Assembly (NCBI GenBank): GCA_046537875.1
Contig: JBKHJZ010000105.1
Span: forward strand, 1-11,480
DNA: 11,480 bases
Direction of reading: 5' to 3'
Source of the DNA: JBKHJZ01 sp046537875
Lineage (GTDB): Bacteria > Actinomycetota > Acidimicrobiia > Acidimicrobiales > VFJN01
This document shows, piece by piece, positions 1 to 5,805 of this stretch (the stretch's first letter is position 1; every line of letters starts with the position of its first letter). The notes beneath the pieces are model-generated. The model worked only from the letters and a program-made list of their open reading frames with translations. It was not told where the DNA came from and searched no databases. A program made the position numbers and the translations under genes.

Positions 1-61
1 GGCACGGAGGGGCTGGCCCCAGCGACCCCCTCGGATCCGAGAGGACGGCTCCGTCGGTGCC
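1..61. repeat. Nested inverted repeats at the left edge
   Basis: The first bases GGCAC (1-5) can pair with GTGCC (57-61), and GGAG (6-9) with CTCC (49-52). Inside lie GGGG(9-12)/CCCC(17-20) and the perfect 12-base palindrome CTCGGATCCGAG (30-41). An alternative pairing is GACG (44-47) with CGTC (52-55). This could be the terminator of a gene lying to the left or a branched structured RNA. No T-tract follows, and the window edge prevents a firm call. Confidence 0.3.
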
Positions 62-177
62 CGATTGGGAGCTGGACAGTCGACGGCGCTGTCGTGACCC
101 ATCGTAGCAGCACGGAGCGCGCGGGGGCGCAACGCAATCGAAACACACAACCGTGTCATTTACTTCGGAGGGGCAAT

Positions 178-207
178 CTCGCCGGGTGGCACTACCCTGA
201 CTGCGAG
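178..207 (+). other. Nested stem-loop in the chelatase upstream region
   Basis: CTCGC (178-182) pairs with GCGAG (203-207) around an inner stem GGGT (184-187)/ACCC (194-197) with a six-base loop. The two stems stack with an asymmetric internal loop. If transcribed, it would be part of the leader of the chelatase gene. It matches no riboswitch class that I can confirm. Confidence 0.3.
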
Positions 208-209
208 TA

Positions 210-223
210 TCACTTGCTAGTGA
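210..223. promoter_or_regulatory. Operator-like dyad TCACT-TGCT-AGTGA
   Basis: A perfect dyad with 5-bp arms and a 4-bp centre lies in the least GC-rich part of the upstream region. Short AT-containing dyads in otherwise very GC-rich DNA are typical binding sites of dimeric repressors such as the TetR, GntR or MarR families. No regulator gene is adjacent, so the binding protein is unknown. The site lies about 240 bases before the chelatase start. Confidence 0.3.
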
Positions 224-230
224 ACCCTTG

Positions 231-250
231 GGGGGAGGTCTCCCTCCCCC
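231..250. repeat. Perfect 8-bp stem-loop with tetraloop
   Basis: GGGGGAGG (231-238) and CCTCCCCC (243-250) form a perfect 8-bp stem around the loop TCTC. The stem is very stable, but no T-run follows on either strand. It could be a factor-independent terminator of the actinobacterial type, or a leader structure whose pyrimidine-rich arm could also pair with the GGAGG at 430-434. Confidence 0.35.
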
Positions 251-269
251 TCGGCACGGTACGGGTGGT

Positions 270-290
270 ACGATCCGGCACACGGATCGT
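270..290. repeat. Perfect 7-bp inverted repeat around a possible -10 box
   Basis: ACGATCC (270-276) and GGATCGT (284-290) are perfect inverted repeats separated by seven bases. The left arm overlaps TACGAT (269-274), which matches TANNNT, so this could be a promoter with an overlapping operator. No clear -35 hexamer stands 16-18 bases upstream. It could equally be one more leader hairpin. Confidence 0.25.
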
Positions 291-389
291 GGGACGCCCC
301 CGGTTCCGAGCACGCCGGATCGACACGCCCCGGCTCGATGGCCGGATGGGGTGCCGGGCTGCTAGAAGCAGGGGTAGGCGAGCACGGCC

Positions 390-425
390 GAGCCGGGACA
401 CGACCGGGCCGGCCACTGCCGGCTC
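390..425 (+). other. Hairpin just before the leader-ORF ribosome binding site
   Basis: GAGCCGG (390-396) pairs perfectly with CCGGCTC (419-425). The stem ends five bases before the GGAGG at 430-434 and could affect ribosome access. A smaller hairpin, CTGCT (359-363)/AGCAG (367-371), lies upstream. CCACTG and GGAGGACCTG faintly recall the cobalamin riboswitch core, but the other conserved boxes are absent. Confidence 0.3.
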
Positions 426-442
426 AGCTGGAGGACCTGTTC

Positions 443-469
443 ATGAAGCGCTGTGAGGCACGCCGGTGA
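443..469 (+). CDS. Putative 8-residue leader peptide, overlapping the chelatase start
   Basis: An ATG at 443 opens an eight-codon frame (MKRCEARR) that ends at a TGA (467-469) overlapping the GTG start of the chelatase gene (466-468), giving a GTGA coupling junction. The ORF is preceded by GGAGG at 430-434 with an eight-base spacer, one of the best ribosome binding sites in the window. The pattern fits translational coupling, in which ribosomes ending the leader restart on the chelatase. The single cysteine and three arginines do not form an obvious attenuator. Such a short frame can arise by chance, so the call is tentative. Confidence 0.35.
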   Translation: MKRCEARR

Positions 470-1797
470 CTGCGTCGGCACCGCGCTTCCCGTTCAGTGC
501 GGTGGTCGGCCAGGACGATGCGCGCCTCGCGCTGCTGCTGGCCGCGATCGACCCCGCGATCGGAGGCGTGCTGCTGCGGGGCGAGAAGGGCACGGCCAAG
601 TCGACCATGGCCCGGTCGCTCGCCGGCCTCCTCCCCGGTGGGGCGCCATTCGTCGAGCTGCCGCTCGGCACCACCGAGGAGCGCCTGGTCGGCACGCTCG
701 ATCCCCGCTCCGAGGGCGGCGAGGTCGTGTTCCTCCCCGGCCTGCTCGAGGCGGCTCACGGCGGCGTGCTGTACGTCGACGAGGTGAACCTCCTGCCGGC
801 CCCCCTGGTGGACGCGCTGCTCGACGTGGCCGCCTCGGGCGTGAACCGCATCGAGCGCCCCGGCCTGTCGCACGAGCATCCCGCCCGCTTCGTGCTGGTT
901 GGCTCGATGAACCCCGAGGAGGGGGAGCTCCGGCCGCAACTCCTCGACCGGTTCGGGCTCGCCGTGGAGGTGCTCGCCCCCGACGACCCGGTGACCCGCG
1001 CCGAGATCGTCCGCCGCCGGCTCACGCACGATGCCGGTGGGCAGGTGGTCGGCACCGAGAGCGACATCGTGCTGCGGGCCCGGCTGGCCGCCGCGATGCC
1101 CGCCGAGCTGCCCGACGACATCGTGACCTTCGCCTGCCGCCTGGCCGTGAGCGTGGGGGCGCAGGGGCTCCGGGCCGACCTCGTGCTGTGCCGGGCGGCG
1201 GCGGCGCTGGCCGGCTGGTCGGGTCGCGGCGCCACCACCGAGGCAGACATCGAGCAGGTGGCGTCGCTGGCCCTGGGCCACCGGCGCCAGCGCAAGCCGT
1301 TCGCGCCGCCGATCATCGCCGACGACGAGCTGCAGCGGGCGCTCGCCGCCGTGCGCAGGTCGTTCGGCCGCGACGCGGAGCCGGCCGCACCCGCGGCACC
1401 CGCTCCCGCCGCGTCCGCGGCGCGCGAGCGGTCGGTGGCGGTGCCGGGTCTGGGCGGCGAGCCGCCCGGCGCCCGCCAGGGCGCTCCGGCGGCGCCCGCC
1501 GGGACGGCGGAGGCCCCGAACGGACCAGTGGTGGGCGACGGCGAGGACACGGGCGACGACGGCGGCGACACGGCCTCCGGGGCCGTGCGCGACCGGGGCG
1601 ACCGCCCGCTCCCCGACGACGTGCCGGCCGGCGACGGCGCCTCCACTGCGACCGACACGCTCGCCGGGGGCACGCCCGTCGACGACGGTGACGGCGAGGA
1701 GGCCGCCCACGAGGCTCGCGGGGGTGACGACCGGGGCGACGATACCGCCGGCGGTGGCCCCACGCCCGAGACCGGCAAGGCGCTGGGCGACCAGTGA
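466..1797 (+). CDS. Mg/Co-chelatase-type AAA+ ATPase (BchI/ChlI-like), lacking a VWA domain
   Basis: The 443-residue protein is an AAA+ ATPase of the magnesium/cobalt chelatase I-subunit family, whose members power metal insertion into tetrapyrroles. Visible motifs are an opening VVGQDDA, Walker A GEKGTAKST (39-47), Walker B VLYVDEVN (101-108), sensor GSMNPEEG (146-153) and the arginine-finger region LLDRFG (159-164). The AAA lid runs to about residue 310. Residues 310-443 are a disordered Ala/Gly/Pro stretch followed by an Asp/Glu-rich tail, like the linker of D-type subunits. In many actinobacterial putative cobaltochelatases that linker leads into a VWA domain; here the frame stops, and only 64 bases separate it from a convergent gene. 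The GTG start is chosen because homology begins immediately after it and GAGG lies just upstream. The substrate metal and tetrapyrrole cannot be told from sequence. Confidence 0.88.
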   Translation: MTASAPRFPFSAVVGQDDARLALLLAAIDPAIGGVLLRGEKGTAKSTMARSLAGLLPGGAPFVELPLGTTEERLVGTLDPRSEGGEVVFLPGLLEAAHGGVLYVDEVNLLPAPLVDALLDVAASGVNRIERPGLSHEHPARFVLVGSMNPEEGELRPQLLDRFGLAVEVLAPDDPVTRAEIVRRRLTHDAGGQVVGTESDIVLRARLAAAMPAELPDDIVTFACRLAVSVGAQGLRADLVLCRAAAALAGWSGRGATTEADIEQVASLALGHRRQRKPFAPPIIADDELQRALAAVRRSFGRDAEPAAPAAPAPAASAARERSVAVPGLGGEPPGARQGAPAAPAGTAEAPNGPVVGDGEDTGDDGGDTASGAVRDRGDRPLPDDVPAGDGASTATDTLAGGTPVDDGDGEEAAHEARGGDDRGDDTAGGGPTPETGKALGDQ

Positions 1798-1843
1798 GGG
1801 TGGGCGCGGAGACGGCGGGGAGGAACGTCCGCTCGACGTGAGG

Positions 1844-1867
1844 TGGTGAGTGCTCCCGCCCTCACCA
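1844..1867. terminator. Possible bidirectional terminator between chelatase and exporter genes
   Basis: TGGTGAG (1844-1850) and CTCACCA (1861-1867) form a 7-bp stem with a ten-base loop in the short gap between two convergent genes. The right arm overlaps the stop codon of the CDF gene. No T-run is present on either side, so this is a candidate only. Confidence 0.3.
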
Positions 1868-2797
1868 GGACAGCTCGTCGCAGCCCTCGTGGGTGTCCGG
1901 TTCCACCTGGAGGGTGGCGTGGTCGATCCCGCACACCTCCCGGAGGACGATCCGCGCCCGGTCGAGAACCGCGTGGGTGTCGATGCCGTCGCGCACCATC
2001 ACATGGGCCGTCGCGACGTCCATGTCGGAGGTGAGGGTCCACACGTGGAGGTCGTGCACGTCCACCACGCCGTCGATCCGGCGAAGCTCGGATTCGAGCT
2101 GCGCCAGGTCGACACCCGGGGGCGCCGCCTGGACCAGGATCCGCATGGCCTGCGCCCCGAGCCGGAACGTGCGCGGGAGGATGAACACCCCGATGGCGAC
2201 GCCGACCACCGGGTCCACCCACTGCCACCCCGTCAACTGGAGCACGACGGCCGCGCCGATGACGCCCACGGACCCCAGCAGGTCGGCGAGCACCTCGAGG
2301 TACGCGCCCCGCACGTTGAGGCTCTCGCCGGCCCCGGCCCGCAGCAACCCGAAGGCGACCAGGTTGGCCACCAGCCCGAGCACCGCGACCACCAGCATCG
2401 GGACCGCCAGCACCTCGGGCGGGTCGGCCCAGCGCCGGACCGCCTCGACGAGCACGTAGAGGGCGACCCCGAACAGCAGGATGGCGTTGGCGAGCGCCGC
2501 GATGATCTCGAGCCGGTAGAGACCGAAGGTGCGGTGGCGGCGCGCCCCGGCCCGGTCGGCGATGTGGATGGCGGCGAGCGCGAGCCCCAGGCCGCCCACG
2601 TCGGTCAGCATGTGGCCCGCATCCGAGAGGAGCGCGAGCGACCCGGTCACCAGCGCGGTGACCACCTCGACCACCGTCATCACCGCGAGCACACCCAGCG
2701 CCGCCAGCAGGCGGGGCTTGTGCCGGCGCCCCGCCCGCGCGAGCCCCCCGCCGGGGGTGTGCGCGTGTTTGGCGGTACCGGCCGATGGCTGCTGCAC
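1862..2797 (-). CDS. Cation diffusion facilitator (CDF) family zinc/divalent-metal exporter
   Basis: The 311-residue inner-membrane protein belongs to the CDF (CzcD/ZitB-like) family of metal/proton antiporters. Six hydrophobic helices span roughly residues 30-220 and a cytoplasmic domain follows. The helix-2 signature SDAGHMLTD supplies D59, H62 and D66; helix 5 has YLEVLADLLGS with E168 and D172 at the positions usually forming the transport site. The cytoplasmic domain has HDLHVW (248-253) and a terminal H-E-G-C cluster (303-306). The N-terminus carries a short KHAH motif. The GTG at 2797 is preferred: GAGGAG sits ten bases upstream and the length fits the family. An ATG at 2848 would add 17 residues with no homology. 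The gene diverges from 2867 and converges on the chelatase gene. Zinc is the likeliest substrate, but selectivity is not provable here. Confidence 0.92.
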   Translation of the reverse strand: MQQPSAGTAKHAHTPGGGLARAGRRHKPRLLAALGVLAVMTVVEVVTALVTGSLALLSDAGHMLTDVGGLGLALAAIHIADRAGARRHRTFGLYRLEIIAALANAILLFGVALYVLVEAVRRWADPPEVLAVPMLVVAVLGLVANLVAFGLLRAGAGESLNVRGAYLEVLADLLGSVGVIGAAVVLQLTGWQWVDPVVGVAIGVFILPRTFRLGAQAMRILVQAAPPGVDLAQLESELRRIDGVVDVHDLHVWTLTSDMDVATAHVMVRDGIDTHAVLDRARIVLREVCGIDHATLQVEPDTHEGCDELSW

Positions 2798-2854
2798 GGT
2801 GACGGGGCTCCTCGACTCTCCTCGGAGGGACGGGCGCGTCGCTCGCATCCTGTC

Positions 2855-2867
2855 TACCGTGGCGCCA
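2855..2867 (+). promoter_or_regulatory. -10 box for a leaderless transcript
   Basis: TACCGT (2855-2860) matches the actinobacterial TANNNT -10 element and ends six bases before the ATG at 2867. No Shine-Dalgarno sequence precedes the ATG. This spacing places the transcription start at or next to the A of the start codon. No -35 hexamer is recognisable. Confidence 0.45.
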
Positions 2868-3448
2868 TGCACGTGATCGACCTGCACAGGCGGACGGTCG
2901 ACCGGTTCGCGGCGCTGCTCGACCGGGTCGCCGACGACCAGTGGCACCACGCCACCCCCTGCACCGACTGGGATGTGCGCGCCCTCGTCAACCACGTGGC
3001 GGGCGAGGACCTGTGGACCGTGCCCCTCATGGGCGGCGCCACCATCGAGGAGGTGGGCGACCGGTTCGAGGGCGACCTGCTCGGCGACGACCCGGTGGCC
3101 ACCGGGCGCGCCGCCTGCGAGGCCGCGGTCCCGGCCGTCGCCAGCGGGGTGGTCGCCGGCCGCACGGTGCACCTGTCGTTCGGCGACACGCCCGCCGAGG
3201 AGTACGCCCACCAGCTCGCCGCCGACCACCTGATCCACGCCTGGGACCTCGCCGCGGCCATCGGCGCCGATCGCCGGCTCGATCCCGAGGCGGTCGACGC
3301 GTGCGCCGCCTGGTTCGCGGACCGCGAGGAGCTCTACCGGCGGGCCGGGGTCGTCGCCCCGCGGCCCGCGGTCGACGCATTTGACGATCCCCAGAGCCGG
3401 CTGCTCCTGGGGTTCGGGCGCGATCCCGGGTGGGAAGCCGGCTCCTGA
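2867..3448 (+). CDS. TIGR03086-like / maleylpyruvate isomerase-fold metal-binding protein
   Basis: The 193-residue protein has the DinB-like four-helix fold of the mycothiol-dependent maleylpyruvate isomerase N-terminal family, most like the TIGR03086 group. Characteristic features are an opening LHRRTVDRFAALLDRV helix, TPCTDWDVRALVNHVAGE (30-47) and DHLIHAWDLA (120-129). By family analogy H43, D120 and H124 would bind the metal ion. Members are thought to be mycothiol- or metal-dependent enzymes, mostly of unknown substrate; the isomerase activity itself should not be assumed. Length is normal for the family. The gene stands alone, divergent from the CDF exporter and convergent with dodecin, and appears to be leaderless. 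Confidence 0.85.
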   Translation: MHVIDLHRRTVDRFAALLDRVADDQWHHATPCTDWDVRALVNHVAGEDLWTVPLMGGATIEEVGDRFEGDLLGDDPVATGRAACEAAVPAVASGVVAGRTVHLSFGDTPAEEYAHQLAADHLIHAWDLAAAIGADRRLDPEAVDACAAWFADREELYRRAGVVAPRPAVDAFDDPQSRLLLGFGRDPGWEAGS

Positions 3449-3473
3449 CCAGGCAGCAGCCGGTCGCCACCGG

Positions 3474-3490
3474 CGCCCCCGCGAGGGGCG
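3474..3490 (+). terminator. Small hairpin after the isomerase-fold gene
   Basis: CGCCCC (3474-3479) and GGGGCG (3485-3490) form a 6-bp stem with a five-base loop 26 bases after the stop codon at 3446-3448. No T-run follows. Confidence 0.3.
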
Positions 3491-3531
3491 AGCGGCCGGC
3501 CGGTCCCCAGTGCCATCGCCAGTGCCGAGGC

Positions 3532-3570
3532 CGCCGCCACCGTCGCAGGGGGAGGACGACGGTGGCGGCG
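3532..3570. terminator. Perfect 14-bp stem-loop, probable bidirectional terminator
   Basis: CGCCGCCACCGTCG (3532-3545) and CGACGGTGGCGGCG (3557-3570) are perfect reverse complements flanking an 11-base purine-rich loop. It is the longest perfect inverted repeat I found in the window and sits midway between two convergent genes, where a shared terminator is expected. The absence of a T-run is common in very GC-rich actinobacteria. Confidence 0.6.
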
Positions 3571-3644
3571 TCGAGCGCCGGCGGGAGGGGGATGTCGGCG
3601 GCGCCCGCGCCATCGGCTTCCCCGCATGCAACCCGCGCGGGACG

Positions 3645-3658
3645 CCGGGCATTCCCGG
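3645..3658 (-). terminator. Short hairpin downstream of dodecin
   Basis: CCGGG (3645-3649) and CCCGG (3654-3658) form a 5-bp stem with the four-base loop CATT, about 50 bases past the dodecin stop on the minus strand. It may assist termination; no T-run is seen. Confidence 0.2.
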
Positions 3659-3706
3659 ATCCCTGGCGATCTCTGCCGGCGGCCGCCCCGCCGTGCCCGG
3701 GGTAGG

Positions 3707-3907
3707 TCAGTCGAGGGCGAACGTGATCTGCATGTGCACGCGGAAGTTCTGGACCTGGTTGTCCGAGACGGTGGCGAGCTGCTCCTTGACGTACACGCCC
3801 GAGATGCCGTGCAAGGTCTGGGAGGCCTTGACGATGCCCTGACGGATGGCGTCCTCGAAGCTCTCCGGCGATTCGGAGCTGAGCTCGATGGTCTTGGCAA
3901 CGTGCAT
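3707..3907 (-). CDS. Dodecin family flavin-binding protein
   Basis: The 66-residue protein is a dodecin: small subunits that assemble into a hollow dodecamer storing or buffering flavins in the cytoplasm. The family pattern is complete: an N-terminal strand VAKTIEL, the helix SFEDAIRQGIVKASQTL (16-32), the motif GVYVKEQ (37-43) and terminal strands ending QITFALD. The usual aromatic of this motif is Trp in relatives I recall (AWVKEQ); here it is Tyr39. Arg56 stands where classical dodecins have a flavin-contacting Gln. The ATG at 3907 is clear: GGAG lies five bases upstream, and the longer frame to 4033 is Arg/Pro-rich and unrelated. A 94-base gap separates it from the acyl-CoA dehydrogenase gene upstream on the same strand. 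Confidence 0.92.
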   Translation of the reverse strand: MHVAKTIELSSESPESFEDAIRQGIVKASQTLHGISGVYVKEQLATVSDNQVQNFRVHMQITFALD

Positions 3908-4001
3908 CGTGACTCCCTGGTGAGACGGGCTCATCGACTGGCTGCCCCGCTGCCTACCCTTGCCGGCCGTCCGTCTAGACGCGCGCCGCCCTCCCGGGTG
4001 G
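3908..4001 (-). promoter_or_regulatory. Gap holding the dodecin ribosome binding site and probable promoter
   Basis: Read on the minus strand, AGGGAG stands five bases before the dodecin ATG. Further upstream lie the 10-base palindrome CGTCTAGACG (3972-3981) and, about 15 bases later, GTAGGC. TAGACG and TAGGCA could be weak -35 and -10 elements, but neither is convincing. The palindrome could be an operator. Confidence 0.25.
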
Positions 4002-5798
4002 TCAGGCCGCGGCCTTGGCCGCCAGGTCGTCACCGGGCTCGGCGAACGCGAGCAGCTCCCGGCCCACCGCGGCCGCGATCCCGTCGTCCCACTCGCCCCC
4101 CGGCACCATGTGGCGCCGCACGTAGCGCAGCCCGATCAACCCCTTGTGCCGCGCGAGCTCGCCGGCTTCACCGGCCTGCTCGACCAGCAGTGCCGCGGCC
4201 ACGGTGCGGCACAGCAGGTCGGTCAGCCGGCCTGCCGCCGCCTCGGCCACGTCGCGCTCGCGGGCAGCGAGGTCGTCGATGCGGGCGGCGAGGTCGTCGC
4301 GCGACGACTCGATCGCGTCGACCGCCGGCTGCACCCACCCGGGCGCACCGCCACGCGCCCCGGCGACGGCCATCTCGATCCGGTGGAGCACCGCCTCGTG
4401 GGCCCGGTCGCGCCGGACGGCCCGCCACACGTCGAGCGCGCAGATGTTCTCGCTGCCCTCCCAGATGGGGTGGCACTGGGCGTCGCGCAGCTGGCGGGTC
4501 AGGCCCCAGTCCTCGCAGTAGCCGTTGCCGCCGTGCAGCTCCACGGCGTACGAGGCGGCCTCGACGCCCAACCGGCACAGGCGCACCTTCGCGGCCGGCA
4601 CGAGGATCCGGCGCAGGCGCGCCCCGTCACCGAATCCGCTGGCCGCCGCGCACTCGAAACCGAGGGCGAACGCCGCCTCCAGCTCGACGAGCTGGTCGAC
4701 CAGCTGCGTGCGCACGAGCGGCAGGTCGACGAGCAGGCGACCCTTCGCCCGGCGGTGGTGGGCCCAGGCGGTGGCCTCGGCGACGCTCCGGCGGGCGATG
4801 CCCAGGCCCATGAGGGCGACGCCGAACCGGCTGCCGTTGACCATCTCCATCATGCGGTCGAGCCCGCCGGCGTCCGACCTCTCCTGGTCCGCAGCGGTGC
4901 CGCCCTCGCCGTCGCCGCCGCCCTCGCCGTCGCCGCCGTCGGCCCGGCGGGGCCGCAGCGCGTACCCGAGCGCGCCGTCGAATGTCACCTCGCCGGTCGG
5001 CACGCTCTTCGTCCCGAGCTTGTCCTTCAGGCGCCGCACCGAGTAGCGGTTCCGCGAGCCGTCCTCGAGGTGGCGCGGCACGAGGTAGAGCCCGAGGCCG
5101 GCGGGCCCCGCCGGTGCGCCCTCCGGCCGGGCGAGCATCACGATCGCCGCGCCGTCGACGTTGGAGCAGAACCACTTCTCGCCGCTGATCTCCACCCGAC
5201 CATCCCCGAGGTCGCGGGCGGTGCAGTGCACGGTGCGGCCGAGGTCGGAGCCCCCGTCCCGCTCGGTCAGGAACATCGAGCCGTCGACCGCGTCGGCGAC
5301 GTCGTCGGCGCGCAGCCCGGCGAGCAGATCTTCCCGCACGTCCGGCGGCGCGTAGGCGTCCACCAGGCCGGCCACGCCGCCCGTCATGCCCAGGCTGCAC
5401 ACCATGCCCGTGTCGGCCTCGGACAGCAGGTAGCTGGCGGCCCCGAGCACGACCCCGGGCACCGGGCGGCCGCGCGCCCGGGCATGGGACGCGAACCCCG
5501 ACGGGTAGCCGGCTTGCCAGAGCGCCGCCTTGGCGTCGAGCATCGCCGGGTGGTGGACCACCTCGTCCACCTCGTTCGCCCAGCGGTCGTAGCGCACCAA
5601 CCGGGGAGGGTGGGCGTCGATGGTGTCGGCGGCCCGGGCGATCGGGCCGCCCACCAGGCCGCCGAAGTCGTCCAGCGTCTCGACGGCCCACTCGAGGTCG
5701 TCGGCGGGGCAGTCGCGCCGCACCCGCGCCTGCAGGTCGGGGTCGAGCCTGTACCAGTTCTGCCCGACCACCGCATCGATCCCGGTCCAGTCGATCAC
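4002..5798 (-). CDS. AidB-like acyl-CoA dehydrogenase family flavoprotein
   Basis: The protein (598 residues from the GTG at 5798) belongs to the acyl-CoA dehydrogenase superfamily and most resembles the AidB branch, FAD enzymes acting on acyl-CoA-like substrates or linked to alkylation stress. Landmarks are MFLTERDGGSDLG (175-187, FAD-loop region), GEKWFCSNVDGA (206-217), RRLKDKLGTKS (255-265), LHGGNGYCEDWGLTRQLRDA (421-440) and IWEGSENI (445-452). Residues about 283-311 are a Gly/Asp/Glu-rich insertion absent from the usual fold. AidB-type proteins are about 540-600 residues, so length fits. An ATG at 5837 would add 13 residues, but those codons are atypical and lie in a strong hairpin; the GTG immediately before IDW is preferred. 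The true substrate is unknown. Confidence 0.9.
   Translation of the reverse strand: MIDWTGIDAVVGQNWYRLDPDLQARVRRDCPADDLEWAVETLDDFGGLVGGPIARAADTIDAHPPRLVRYDRWANEVDEVVHHPAMLDAKAALWQAGYPSGFASHARARGRPVPGVVLGAASYLLSEADTGMVCSLGMTGGVAGLVDAYAPPDVREDLLAGLRADDVADAVDGSMFLTERDGGSDLGRTVHCTARDLGDGRVEISGEKWFCSNVDGAAIVMLARPEGAPAGPAGLGLYLVPRHLEDGSRNRYSVRRLKDKLGTKSVPTGEVTFDGALGYALRPRRADGGDGEGGGDGEGGTAADQERSDAGGLDRMMEMVNGSRFGVALMGLGIARRSVAEATAWAHHRRAKGRLLVDLPLVRTQLVDQLVELEAAFALGFECAAASGFGDGARLRRILVPAAKVRLCRLGVEAASYAVELHGGNGYCEDWGLTRQLRDAQCHPIWEGSENICALDVWRAVRRDRAHEAVLHRIEMAVAGARGGAPGWVQPAVDAIESSRDDLAARIDDLAARERDVAEAAAGRLTDLLCRTVAAALLVEQAGEAGELARHKGLIGLRYVRRHMVPGGEWDDGIAAAVGRELLAFAEPGDDLAAKAAA
4902..4937. repeat. 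Two perfect 18-bp tandem repeats inside the dehydrogenase gene
   Basis: An 18-bp unit occurs twice without mismatch (4902-4919 and 4920-4937) and encodes the GGDGEG repeats of the acidic insertion. The frame is preserved, which suggests slippage expansion in a surface loop between the middle beta domain and the C-terminal helical domain. Confidence 0.8.
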
Positions 5799-5805
5799 GC
5801 GAACA

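Larger units (their letters stand above)
1..465. other. Gene-poor, hairpin-rich region upstream of the chelatase gene
   Basis: I see no convincing gene here. Plus frame 1 is open from the left edge to about 456, but it uses codons that are rare elsewhere in the window (TTA, CTT, AGG) and resembles no family. Plus frame 3 runs from the edge to a TAG at 105-107 and could be the tail of an upstream gene, but only 34 codons are visible. A minus-strand ATG at 102 is open to the edge for 34 codons and is equally unsupported. The stretch from about 130 to 230 is the most AT-rich of the region and probably holds a promoter. Several inverted repeats follow one another; the clearest are listed separately. 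Confidence 0.6.
3449..3706. other. Convergent intergenic gap
   Basis: The gap lies between the ends of the isomerase-fold gene and the dodecin gene. No reading frame on either strand looks real: the open frames are Arg/Pro/Gly-rich and match no family. It holds several GC-rich inverted repeats (see the terminators), the palindrome CCCGCGCGGG, and an 8-bp direct repeat CCAGTGCC at 3507-3514 and 3519-3526 with a 12-bp period. Confidence 0.6.

Noticed and set aside
340..445. Possible cobalamin riboswitch, suggested by GGGGTGCC, CCACTG and GGAGGACCTG near a chelatase gene
   Set aside because: The core boxes resembling GGGAA-n-GGTG and the CCCGC segment are missing, and CCACTG is too close to the B12-box-like sequence. 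A covariance search with the Rfam cobalamin model would decide.
94..456. Open plus-strand frame of about 120 codons before the chelatase gene
   Set aside because: Codon use (TTA, CTT, AGG) and Arg-rich composition are unlike the real genes here, no family is recognisable, and it spans hairpins and the likely promoter.
424..1710. Long minus-strand frame opposite the chelatase gene
   Set aside because: It is a shadow caused by high GC. Its Gly/Arg/His-rich translation has no motif, while the plus frame has all AAA+ motifs.
1850..2866. Plus-strand frame running from 1850 into the isomerase-fold gene
   Set aside because: The part before 2867 is antisense to the CDF gene and lacks any domain; the real protein begins at the ATG at 2867.
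2798..3652. N-terminal extension of the CDF gene up to 3652 (596 codons)
   Set aside because: It is antisense to the isomerase-fold gene, and family homology starts after the GTG at 2797.
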